From Mucinivorans sp036654415 (GTDB lineage Bacteria; Bacteroidota; Bacteroidia; Bacteroidales; Rikenellaceae), in contig JAVVSB010000012.1 in NCBI GenBank assembly GCA_036654415.1, forward strand, positions 1-43,527: a DNA stretch of 43,527 nt. Direction: 5' to 3'. Position 1 is the first letter of the stretch; the number at the start of each line of letters is the position of its first letter. Below are positions 16,292 to 24,389 of this stretch, one piece after another. The notes under the pieces are model-generated. The model did not search any database. It had not been told where the DNA came from and was given only the letters and a program-made list of their open reading frames with translations. A program made the position numbers and the translations under genes.

Positions 16292-17148
16292 TGGAAATCA
16301 TTGATGGCAAAAAAGTATCGCAACAGCTCAAGGAGCTTATGCGTGAAGAAGTTTCTAAAATGGAGCACAAACCTTCGCTCACCGCTATTTTAGTGGGCAA
16401 CGATGGGGCTAGCGAAACATATGTTGGGCACAAAGAGAGAGCCTGTGCTGAGATTGGTTTTCACTCACAAGTATTGCGTTTTGGAGCCGAAATTTCACAA
16501 CAAGAGCTGCTACAAGAGATAGAAAAACTCAATAACGACCCTCAAGTAGACGGTTTTATAGTCCAGATGCCTCTGCCTAAACATATTGACGAGCAAGTAG
16601 TTATTGAGGCTATCGACCCATCCAAAGATGTAGACGGATTTACACCTGTCAATGTGGGTAAGATGGTGCTTGGGCTTCCATGCTACGTTTCGGCAACTCC
16701 GCTTGGAATTTGTAACCTACTGAAACACTATAGGATAGACACTCGAGGTAAAAGTTGTGTGGTGATTGGTCGTTCTAATATCGTGGGTCGCCCCATGGCT
16801 AACTTACTTAGTTCCAAGGAGTTTGACTGCACAGTAACAGTAGCACATTCACGCACCAAAAATTTGACAGAACTTTGTGCCCAAGCTGATATTATTGTGG
16901 CTGCACTTGGTCGTGCTGAATTTGTACGTGGTGACATGGTCAAAGAAGGTGCTGTTGTCATTGACGTGGGCATAACCCGCACGCCAAGCCAGAAGACCAA
17001 AAATGGATGGAAGTTGACGGGCGATGTTTGTTGGGACGAGGTGGCACCAAAATGTTCATACATAACCCCTGTACCAGGTGGCGTGGGCCCCATGACCATA
17101 ATCTCGCTAATGCAGAACACACTGGAGGCAGCACGTAATAAAAAGTGA
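16291..17148 (+). CDS. folD: Bifunctional methylene-THF dehydrogenase / methenyl-THF cyclohydrolase
   Basis: FolD carries out two steps of one-carbon folate interconversion, giving 10-formyl-THF and NADPH. The 285-residue protein shows YVGHKERACAEIGF with the catalytic Tyr and Lys, VDGFIVQMPLPKHID, DPSKDVDGFTPVNVG, and the Rossmann motif VIGRSNIVGRPMA, ending in TPVPGGVGPMTI. It overlaps ffh by 1 base and mtaB by 4 bases, so translation is tightly coupled. Confidence 0.97.
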   Translation: MEIIDGKKVSQQLKELMREEVSKMEHKPSLTAILVGNDGASETYVGHKERACAEIGFHSQVLRFGAEISQQELLQEIEKLNNDPQVDGFIVQMPLPKHIDEQVVIEAIDPSKDVDGFTPVNVGKMVLGLPCYVSATPLGICNLLKHYRIDTRGKSCVVIGRSNIVGRPMANLLSSKEFDCTVTVAHSRTKNLTELCAQADIIVAALGRAEFVRGDMVKEGAVVIDVGITRTPSQKTKNGWKLTGDVCWDEVAPKCSYITPVPGGVGPMTIISLMQNTLEAARNKK

Positions 17149-18332
17149 AGTATCGTATCCATACCTTAGGCTGTAAACTAAACTTCGCCGAAAGTTCGAC
17201 CATAGCTCGTCGCCTTGAACTACAGGGCTACACCAAGGCCGAACCACACGAGCAGGTGTCACTAACCATCATCAATAGCTGCTCAGTAACGGCCACAAGC
17301 GACAAAAAAACTCGCGAAATCATACGCCGTACAGCTCGCGAAAATCCTGGTGGTGAGCTTATTGTAACAGGGTGTTATGCCGCACTTAAGGCCGATGAAA
17401 TTGCAGCCATTAAGGGTGTGACACGCGTAGTGGCCGACAAGTCAAAGTTGTTGGAACAAAATTGTGAAAACAGTTTTTTTAGCGCTTTCTCTTGCGGTGA
17501 CCGCACACGAGCCTACCTCAAAATTCAGGATGGATGCAATTACCATTGCGCCTATTGTACCATTCCCTTGGCTAGAGGTGAAAGTCGAAACATTCCTATC
17601 AACGAATTAATAGAGCAAGCCCAGCAGATTGCCGAACGTGGGCAACGAGAAATTGTACTCACGGGGGTAAATGTGGGCGATTTTGGGCGCAGTACAGGCG
17701 AGAGTTTTTTGGAGCTACTAGAGGCACTTGAAGGCGTGCAAGGTATTGAGCGTTACCGTATTTCATCCATAGAGCCTAATCTGCTAACGGACGAAATTTT
17801 GGACTTCTGCACCACTAGCCATAAGTTTATGCCCCACTTTCACATACCCCTTCAGGCTGGGACCGACAAGATTTTGGGACTTATGCGCCGTCGCTACGTG
17901 ATTGCAAAATTTGCCGAACGTGTCGATGCTGTGCATCGCCATATGCCCGATAGCTTTATCGGCATTGACATTATAGTGGGTTTTCCTGGCGAAAGCAGTG
18001 ATGATTTTGCCGCTACGATTACCTTTTTGGAGCAAATACGCCCCTCTTTTTTGCATATTTTCCCTTACTCCGAACGGGCCAACACCCCAGCTATTAGCTT
18101 CCCAGGCAAAGTTTCACCACAGGAAAAAGCCTCGCGCGTGCACCAACTGACCGAACTTAGTGACCGCCTACACGCGGAGTTTGTAGCTAGATTTAAGGGT
18201 CAAAAACGGACTATTTTAGTGGAATCAGCCCACAAAAAGGAGCAAATGTTTGGTTATACAGATAACTATATTCGTTTGGCAATACCATATGATAGGGACA
18301 AAATCAATCAAATAGTGGAAGTAGAGCTGTAA
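17145..18332 (+). CDS. mtaB: tRNA t6A37 methylthiotransferase MtaB
   Basis: MtaB is a radical-SAM enzyme that adds a methylthio group to t6A37 of tRNAs reading ANN codons. The 395-residue protein has the N-terminal MTTase domain with three cluster cysteines (Cys10 in TLGCKLN, Cys46 in NSCSVT, Cys77 in TGCYA). The radical-SAM CxxxCxxC motif follows (Cys131, 135, 138; CNYHCAYC), with a short TRAM-like C terminus. Start is a GTG at 17145, supported because the family N terminus (KYRIHTLGCKLN) begins directly there. The start overlaps the folD stop by 4 bases. Confidence 0.93.
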   Translation: MKYRIHTLGCKLNFAESSTIARRLELQGYTKAEPHEQVSLTIINSCSVTATSDKKTREIIRRTARENPGGELIVTGCYAALKADEIAAIKGVTRVVADKSKLLEQNCENSFFSAFSCGDRTRAYLKIQDGCNYHCAYCTIPLARGESRNIPINELIEQAQQIAERGQREIVLTGVNVGDFGRSTGESFLELLEALEGVQGIERYRISSIEPNLLTDEILDFCTTSHKFMPHFHIPLQAGTDKILGLMRRRYVIAKFAERVDAVHRHMPDSFIGIDIIVGFPGESSDDFAATITFLEQIRPSFLHIFPYSERANTPAISFPGKVSPQEKASRVHQLTELSDRLHAEFVARFKGQKRTILVESAHKKEQMFGYTDNYIRLAIPYDRDKINQIVEVEL

Positions 18333-18404
18333 ATTTGATAACACAAAAACAGTAAAAAAACGTACAAAACCGCTGTCTTAAACTAAGATATTAAAAATTT
18401 TTAG

Positions 18405-18412
18405 TATCTTTG
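18405..18412 (+). promoter_or_regulatory. Putative -7 element of the EamA gene with flanking palindromes
   Basis: TATCTTTG matches TAnnTTTG and ends 7 bases before the ATG at 18420, which would make the message leaderless or nearly so. A 20-bp near-perfect palindrome (18388-18407, one mismatched pair) and TCTTA-AAC-TAAGA (18376-18388) overlap the promoter and could be operators. The -33 box is poor. Confidence 0.45.
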
Positions 18413-18419
18413 TAGCTAT

Positions 18420-19334
18420 ATGAAAAGTACACATAATAGGTTTGCAGGTATTTTGTGGGGTATGTTATCGGGGGCTTCGTTTGGACTTATTCCCCTTTTT
18501 ACCCTCCCATTATTGGCTGAAGGGGTGACTACCGACTCTGTGCTTTTCTACCGTTTTGCCACCTCAGCCATAATTATAGGGCTAATTTTACTACTACGTG
18601 GCGAAAGTTTCCGTATAAATAAGCATCAGGCTATACGCCTGACATTATTGGGATTACTCTACATGAGTTCGTCATTTTTCCTACTTTGGGGCTACGAATT
18701 TATGGCCGCTGGCATTGCCACAGCTGTCCACTTCTTGTACCCCGTGTGTGTGGTTTTGTTGATGACTCTTTTCTTTGGCGAGAGAGCTTCGGTTAAAAAT
18801 TTTGGAGCCGTCATCTTGGCCGTCATTGGAGTGGCCGTACTCTCATCTGCCGAAAGCGGTCTATCACACAGTACTAGCACCCAAGGTATCATTATAGTTA
18901 TTATCTCTTCACTAGCCTATGCCATATACATTATAGGTGTTAAAAAGATGAATATAGGCACTTTAAGTGATTTTAAGCTTTCATTTTATGTGATTTCAAC
19001 CACCGCTTTGATGTTTTTAATCAAAGCCACACTCATGGGCGATGGCATCACGGTGGTGCAAAACGCCACTCAGACTACCAATATTATACTCTTGGCCCTT
19101 ATCCCCACTGTCTTGTCTAACTTTGCACTCATCAAAGCCATAAAATCAGTGGGGTCAACCACCACCTCTATTTTGGGGGCGTTGGAACCAATGACAGCTG
19201 TAACTATTGGAGTATTAGTCTTTAACGAACACACAAGCACCAGTCATATAATAGGAATAATATTGATAATAGGAGCTGTAATAACTATAATATTAAAACG
19301 CACTGATTTTACAATTAAGAAAAAACTTTTTTAA
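18420..19334 (+). CDS. EamA/DMT-superfamily transporter
   Basis: The 304-residue membrane protein has about ten hydrophobic segments in two EamA repeats, beginning with FAGILWGMLSGASFGLIPLF and repeating after residue about 150 with GIIIVIISSLAYAIYIIGV. The second repeat ends in the LGALEPMTAVTIGVLVFNE segment typical of the family. Members export or exchange small metabolites such as amino acids or nucleobase-like compounds; the substrate here is unknown. A basic C terminus follows the last helix. It precedes a TetR-type regulator gene with its own promoter, a common pairing of transporter and regulator. Confidence 0.88.
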   Translation: MKSTHNRFAGILWGMLSGASFGLIPLFTLPLLAEGVTTDSVLFYRFATSAIIIGLILLLRGESFRINKHQAIRLTLLGLLYMSSSFFLLWGYEFMAAGIATAVHFLYPVCVVLLMTLFFGERASVKNFGAVILAVIGVAVLSSAESGLSHSTSTQGIIIVIISSLAYAIYIIGVKKMNIGTLSDFKLSFYVISTTALMFLIKATLMGDGITVVQNATQTTNIILLALIPTVLSNFALIKAIKSVGSTTTSILGALEPMTAVTIGVLVFNEHTSTSHIIGIILIIGAVITIILKRTDFTIKKKLF

Positions 19335-19353
19335 TTATAACCAGTCAAAATTA

Positions 19354-19384
19354 TTTGCTGATTCATAAATTATAAATATCTTTG
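19354..19384 (+). promoter_or_regulatory. Consensus promoter of the tetR-type gene
   Basis: TTTG (19354-19357), a 19-bp spacer and TATCTTTG (19377-19384) match the Bacteroidota consensus. Because the -7 box includes the TTG at 19382, that codon is not the start of the gene; transcription should start near 19391. Confidence 0.8.
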
Positions 19385-19400
19385 TTGAACAATAGTTCAA
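19385..19400. promoter_or_regulatory. Palindromic candidate operator at the tetR promoter
   Basis: TTGAACAATAGTTCAA is a perfect 6-4-6 inverted repeat immediately downstream of the -7 box, covering the predicted transcription start. This is a usual position for an autorepressor site. A related palindrome lies at 20011-20027. Confidence 0.6.
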
Positions 19401-19408
19401 TTATATCT

Positions 19409-20014
19409 ATGCCCGTAACAGACACAAAAGAGATAATAATAAACTGCACCTTTGAGTTACTTTTAACTCACGGTTATGACAGAGTCTCCATCTCCGACAT
19501 ACAAAAATCGGCGGGGGTCTCGCGTGGTTTGTTGTACCACTACTTCTCATCCAAAGAGGATCTCTTTGTGGCCGTGACTCAAAAATATTTGGTAAGCCTT
19601 TTTTTGCTGGACCCCAGTGCGCTGCATACATTCAGCACTCAGGATATGATAAACTACATTATTGAACGCTATCGTAACATCTGTAATGCAACTTGGGGTA
19701 AAATGCCAGGGGTATCGATTGTGAATTACGACTTCCTATTCTACCGTGTTATCCAAGAAAATGCAGACTTTGCCAACGTCTACCGCCATATCCGCACCAC
19801 AGAGTTGGCTGGTTGGATGGATGCGCTAAAGCGCTCCATAGAACGCAATGAAATTCGCCGAGACATTGACATCGAATTAACAGGTCGGCAGTTTATCTTC
19901 CTCAAAGATGGGGTATGGATGAATGCAGTAACCAAAGGGGGCTACACAGACTTGATTGAGGACTTAACAATTATATTTAACTCTTATTATTCACTTCTGA
20001 AAAATCATAATTGA
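19409..20014 (+). CDS. TetR/AcrR-family transcriptional regulator
   Basis: From the ATG at 19409 the protein has 201 residues. The N-terminal helix-turn-helix is clear (VSISDIQKSAGVSRGLLYHYFSSKEDLF), with the hallmark LYHYF of TetR recognition helices. The C-terminal part is a helical ligand-binding domain of unknown ligand. I chose ATG 19409 over the upstream TTG because the TTG lies inside the promoter -7 box. A palindrome at its own promoter and a second one at its 3' end, upstream of the BACON gene, suggest it regulates itself and the downstream locus; the neighbouring EamA transporter is another possible target. Confidence 0.9.
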   Translation: MPVTDTKEIIINCTFELLLTHGYDRVSISDIQKSAGVSRGLLYHYFSSKEDLFVAVTQKYLVSLFLLDPSALHTFSTQDMINYIIERYRNICNATWGKMPGVSIVNYDFLFYRVIQENADFANVYRHIRTTELAGWMDALKRSIERNEIRRDIDIELTGRQFIFLKDGVWMNAVTKGGYTDLIEDLTIIFNSYYSLLKNHN

Positions 20015-20027
20015 ATACTGTATTCAA
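20011..20027. promoter_or_regulatory. Palindromic candidate operator upstream of the BACON lipoprotein gene
   Basis: TTGAATACTGTATTCAA is a perfect 8-bp inverted repeat around one central base. It overlaps the tetR stop codon and sits where a -33 element would lie relative to a poor -7-like TACATTTA at 20035-20042. The half-sites share TTGAA/TTCAA with the palindrome at 19385-19400. Confidence 0.5.
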
Positions 20028-20076
20028 AAGCAACTACATTTATTAACCTAATTTATTAATCAAAAAAAAACCAAAA

Positions 20077-21477
20077 ATGAAAAAAACAAACTTCCTAAAA
20101 AGAGCTTCGCTTTTATGCTTAGCAATGGCGACAGTTTTTACTTCATGTAAAGACAAGACGCTTCCAGGTGTCACTCCTCTACCCGACACCCCAACCAAAA
20201 TTTCGCTTACAGCCGCAGGCTCAGCAGTAGCGGTTAACTTCACAGCTAATGCTGATTGGACTGCAACATCTCCAGATGCATGGGTTAAGATTGCACCTGC
20301 ATCGGGTAAAGCCAATGGCAAAGCAACTGTAAATGTATCGACCGCCCTCTACAACACACCTATTGAACGTAAAAGTACTATTACCATTGTATCGGGTGCC
20401 GACAAAATCGTTCTTCCAGTAGTCCAGGCCGCAGCCACTAAAGTAATTGCTTTCGACCCAGCAAAAGTTATGGTTGACAAGAGTTTGACAGCTGAATTCA
20501 ACGTTACCTCTAACGTGGTTTTCACAGTCAAATCTGCTCCAGCATGGGCAACAGTCACCGTCAAAGGTGGTGCAGCTATAGTAGTGGGTAAGAACGTTAT
20601 GGTAGTAACCGTTAAAGGTACTGACCCAGCTGTTCGTACAGGTAATGTTGTATTGGCAGCCGAAGGCGTGACCGATGTAAATGTCCCTGTTGAAGTTGTA
20701 GCTATAGCTGACATAAAAGGTAAAATGGTTAAAGGCTCTTTTGCCGCTAACGACAACTATGTAATGCCTACCAAATTGGATGTCACTATCACTAACCCAG
20801 CCGACGTTGAATTTGAATTCACAGCCCTTACCGTTGGTGCCGACAATGCAGCCACAACTACAAAAGCTACTTGGTTGACATTTGCTAAAAACGCCGAAGT
20901 TTCAACCGCAACCAAACTTGTTTGGACTGCAACTGCCGCAGCTTACGAATCTAAAGATGCTTCTCGCGGAGCCTCTATCTACTTGGCCCCTAAGGGTACA
21001 ACTGCTGAAGATTTGATTGCCGCAAAAGACCGTTTCTTGGTTAAGACTGTTAAACAGATGCCTGATGCTGTACGTTTCTTCAATATCAACCCAGAAACTC
21101 CTGCAACTCCAGTTGCCCTTACGACATTCCAATCAATGATAGCTCCTCCTTTCCAATGGAAAGTTGTAGCTCCTGAAACAGCTGCTTTCCCTCAAGTGAA
21201 TGCTTATGGGATAACCATCACCGAGAAAAACACCGCTGAACAAGTTGAAAATCCAGATTCAGCAGCAACTGGTGGTTTGCTCAACGTTCGTCCAAAGGGC
21301 GGTTCTTTCACTGGTCTCCCACTGGTATTCTTCACTTTAAGCTTCGATATGGGTAGTGCTGCAGTTGGTACACAGCGTACAGCATACATTGCAGCCGATG
21401 TCACTTTTGAAGGTGAAAAAATCACTGGTATCATGAAAGTTACACAAACTAAGAGTAACCCTGACGGTTCTCTTTAA
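20077..21477 (+). CDS. BACON-domain surface lipoprotein
   Basis: The 466-residue protein has a lipoprotein signal (FTSC, Cys24, followed by KDK). The mature part is beta-rich and full of Ala, Val and Thr. Residues about 40-115 read as a BACON domain (VNFTANADWTATSPDAWVKIAP, then a Thr/Val-rich closing strand ending in VVQAAATK). A second similar unit follows at about 120-210 (FNVTSNVVFTVKSAPAWATV). The C-terminal half has no recognised domain. BACON domains are carbohydrate- or protein-binding beta sandwiches common in Bacteroidota surface proteins. The M60 peptidase gene downstream also begins with such domains. A hairpin separates the two genes. Specific ligand unknown. Confidence 0.8.
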   Translation: MKKTNFLKRASLLCLAMATVFTSCKDKTLPGVTPLPDTPTKISLTAAGSAVAVNFTANADWTATSPDAWVKIAPASGKANGKATVNVSTALYNTPIERKSTITIVSGADKIVLPVVQAAATKVIAFDPAKVMVDKSLTAEFNVTSNVVFTVKSAPAWATVTVKGGAAIVVGKNVMVVTVKGTDPAVRTGNVVLAAEGVTDVNVPVEVVAIADIKGKMVKGSFAANDNYVMPTKLDVTITNPADVEFEFTALTVGADNAATTTKATWLTFAKNAEVSTATKLVWTATAAAYESKDASRGASIYLAPKGTTAEDLIAAKDRFLVKTVKQMPDAVRFFNINPETPATPVALTTFQSMIAPPFQWKVVAPETAAFPQVNAYGITITEKNTAEQVENPDSAATGGLLNVRPKGGSFTGLPLVFFTLSFDMGSAAVGTQRTAYIAADVTFEGEKITGIMKVTQTKSNPDGSL

Positions 21478-21543
21478 TAGTTACATCTAAAAAACTCAAC
21501 AGTTATCGCCGTTTTTAACCAAACCGTTAGCTGTTGTAAATAC

Positions 21544-21581
21544 AACAGAGCCCAAAACCAGAGCATTTTTTGGGCTCTGTT
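21544..21581 (+). terminator. Terminator-like hairpin between the BACON and M60 genes
   Basis: A 14-bp stem (AACAGAGCCCAAAA at 21544-21557, complement at 21568-21581) with a 10-base loop is followed by a short T-containing stretch (ATTT). It lies 16 bases before the M60 start. No TAnnTTTG promoter is visible between the genes, so it probably lowers rather than abolishes read-through. Confidence 0.65.
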
Positions 21582-21596
21582 ATTTAAAACAAAATA

Positions 21597-24371
21597 ATGA
21601 AAGCAATAAAGTTTATTCATCTTTGGTCGTTAGCTGCTATTATGGTCATAATGACTTTCGCTTCGTGTAACAAAAACGATGCGCCTGTCGATTATCAACT
21701 AAGCACGCTGAGCGAAACGGTGAATTTCAAAACCGAGGCTCTGCAACAAAATGTGGAAATAGTAACCAACTACACCACATTAACTACAAAGGTAGAACAG
21801 AAAGCCCAACCATGGCTAACGGCTACCATAACTGGTACAACACTAAAGGTATCAGTACTAAAAAATGATGATGCTCAAGCGCGTACAGGCGAAATATCAA
21901 TTATAGGCCAAGCACCAGAGAGTTCAAAAACAATAAAAGTAAAAGTAAGTCAGTTGGGTCAAGCCCCTGATATACTGCTATCTCAACCAAGCCATAGCTT
22001 GAAACACAGAGACACAACAATCACAATTTCATTCCAAGCCAACATCCCCGTTGAACTGCAAATAGATAAAAAAGCAGATTGGATAGAAATTATTTCATCG
22101 AAAGCACTCGAAACACGTGAATTTCAAGTTCATGTGGCTCGTAACAATAATACGACATTAGACCGTAGTACAACCGTTATCGTTGCCTCCACCGACGGTA
22201 GCAACATAACTCGTTCAATAGAGGTAACTCAGGTCAAGGGTCAGGCCTACCGCCCTGGCGACCCATCGAAGGTGGATGGAATGGTAAGGCTAACTATCAA
22301 CAGCGCAAAGGCCTCATCCACGCAACCGTATTACCCAATCGAAGAGTCGTATGACGACAAACTGTACACCTACTACTGTTCGCAATGGACCACCCCTGGC
22401 ACAACCATGCCCGTAACTCTAGAATACAACATCAGCGGAGCTGAACGCCTAGACCAAATAAACTATACTCCACAACCTAATAATATTGGTTCTTTCAAAG
22501 AGTTTGAAATTTGGGTCTCGACAGTAGATGCCCCCACTAATTTCACTAAAATAAAAGAGTACAACCATCAAGGTTCAAAAAACAGAGCCTTTATCGCCTT
22601 GGATAGGAGCATAGAAAAACCTCACACAGTACGCTTTGTGGTCAAAGGTGGGGTTGACGATTTGGTAAGTTGCTCAGAAATGGAGCTTTTGGCTCTGCCA
22701 AAATTAAGCTTTGAACCAAGTGCTATTTTCTCCGATTGTAGCTACTCATCCTTGCAACCATCAGTAGGCTATCCTCAGATTGAGGCCATAAAAGAGGAGT
22801 TCTACCATAATCTTGCCCTATCGCTCTATGAGGATACATACCCCAAAGAGTACCGTGTGGCCAAATATTCGGCCTATCCCGACCCAGAGATAAGCCAAAA
22901 AGAGCTCCGCCAACGTTTCCCATACTCCATTTTGGATAACCCAACAGGGATTGCAGTTAACCAAAATCAAGAGATGTTAATTTTTGTGGGCCCACTGAAC
23001 CACTCCACCATAATGTTGCGTATTCATGACTTCACAAATGAAAACTACGTGGTCTATGGTCGTCGGATTCCTTTGTCCGAAGGATTCAACAAAATCAAGG
23101 CTCCAGTCACAGGGTTGATGTATATCGAATACTTAAGCTCTTCGCCTCAGGCCCAACCAATCACTGTCCACTTTGCCTCGGGCTGCACTGTGTCTGGTTA
23201 TTTCGACATAAAACGAAACACCAACAGCGACTGGGCACAATTAATGGGTAACGCCAAATTCCGTTTCTTTGATGTCTTGGGCCATAAATCACACATGGTA
23301 TACCCCACCGAAGACTTTAAAAAATATTGTACCGATGGGCCAGAAAGACTCATTCAAGTGACTGACTCTATTATTCTATTGGAACAGCAAACACTAGGAT
23401 TCCAAAAATATAATCGCGTACCCAAAAACCGCATGGCCTTTGTGGTGCACTACATTAAGAAGCTATTTATGTTTGCCTACCCCTACCGCACATCGTTCAT
23501 TGACTACACAATGGAATCGATGATAACGCCAGCTAAACTTCGCGCAAGTGATATTTGGGGACCAGCTCACGAAGTGGGACACATGCACCAGGTGATGTAT
23601 GATTTGACTTGGGGGGGAATGGATGAGGTGAGCAACAACCTACTCTCGCTCACTGTGCAGACCGCCTTTGGCAGCAAATCTCGTTTGGCCGTGAAAGAGG
23701 ATGATGGAAAAGCTCCTTATGAAAGAGCATGGACCGAATTTATCGCTCAGGGAATGTCAAACATGGTATCGACAAACGTATTCAACCGCTTGGTGCCTTG
23801 GTGGCAGCTAACCCTTTACTTCAAAGAGGTGGAGGGAATGAAGGATTTCTGGGCCGACCTGTACGAAAAAGTTCGCACCACGCCAGCACTCAATCCTATG
23901 AACCCTGGAGTCATACAACTAGAATTTATAAAATCGGCCTGCTCGGTGGGCAAACAAGACCTCACTGACTTCTTTGAAAAGTGCGGTATGTTACGTACGG
24001 CAGACGTGTTGATAGGTGACTACGAAACCACCAAGTTTACCATCACACAGGCGCAGATTGACGCAGTGAAGAGTTGGGTTGCGGCTCAGAATTTCAAAAA
24101 GCCAACCTTGGCCATTGAATACATTAATGATGACGCAGTTGAAAGTTATAAAAACAACGCCTCAATTACCACAGGACGCTGCTCGTATTTCGATAACAAA
24201 GTTATAATGAGCGGATGGCATGGTGTGGTAGCTTGGGAAATTTTCCACGGCAAACAGATGACACAAGTGGCCATGGGTAATAACTTTACAATCGATAGCC
24301 CATCGAAGGAGGCTCTAACCATATACGCCGTTAGTGCCAGCGGAGCAAAAAACATAGTATATCAACAATAA
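21597..24371 (+). CDS. M60-family zinc metallopeptidase lipoprotein with BACON and F5/8-like domains
   Basis: M60 peptidases of gut Bacteroidota cut glycoproteins such as mucins near O-glycans. The 924-residue protein has a lipoprotein signal (FASC, Cys24). Two BACON-like units lie at about 30-120 and 125-215, then a discoidin/CBM32-like module at about 225-370 that may bind glycans. The catalytic M60 domain occupies about 380-800, with zinc motif H658-E-V-G-H662 and the downstream ligand Glu677, in the family spacing HExxH...E. A C-terminal beta domain follows. dsbD starts 18 bases later. The lipid anchor suggests a cell-surface location. The precise substrate is not shown by the sequence. 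Confidence 0.92.
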   Translation: MKAIKFIHLWSLAAIMVIMTFASCNKNDAPVDYQLSTLSETVNFKTEALQQNVEIVTNYTTLTTKVEQKAQPWLTATITGTTLKVSVLKNDDAQARTGEISIIGQAPESSKTIKVKVSQLGQAPDILLSQPSHSLKHRDTTITISFQANIPVELQIDKKADWIEIISSKALETREFQVHVARNNNTTLDRSTTVIVASTDGSNITRSIEVTQVKGQAYRPGDPSKVDGMVRLTINSAKASSTQPYYPIEESYDDKLYTYYCSQWTTPGTTMPVTLEYNISGAERLDQINYTPQPNNIGSFKEFEIWVSTVDAPTNFTKIKEYNHQGSKNRAFIALDRSIEKPHTVRFVVKGGVDDLVSCSEMELLALPKLSFEPSAIFSDCSYSSLQPSVGYPQIEAIKEEFYHNLALSLYEDTYPKEYRVAKYSAYPDPEISQKELRQRFPYSILDNPTGIAVNQNQEMLIFVGPLNHSTIMLRIHDFTNENYVVYGRRIPLSEGFNKIKAPVTGLMYIEYLSSSPQAQPITVHFASGCTVSGYFDIKRNTNSDWAQLMGNAKFRFFDVLGHKSHMVYPTEDFKKYCTDGPERLIQVTDSIILLEQQTLGFQKYNRVPKNRMAFVVHYIKKLFMFAYPYRTSFIDYTMESMITPAKLRASDIWGPAHEVGHMHQVMYDLTWGGMDEVSNNLLSLTVQTAFGSKSRLAVKEDDGKAPYERAWTEFIAQGMSNMVSTNVFNRLVPWWQLTLYFKEVEGMKDFWADLYEKVRTTPALNPMNPGVIQLEFIKSACSVGKQDLTDFFEKCGMLRTADVLIGDYETTKFTITQAQIDAVKSWVAAQNFKKPTLAIEYINDDAVESYKNNASITTGRCSYFDNKVIMSGWHGVVAWEIFHGKQMTQVAMGNNFTIDSPSKEALTIYAVSASGAKNIVYQQ

Positions 24372-24389
24372 TCAATTCATCTATTTCCA

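Noticed and set aside
19382..19408. TTG start adding nine residues to the TetR-type protein
   Set aside because: The TTG is part of the TATCTTTG promoter box and would lie upstream of the transcript start; ATG 19409 is used instead.
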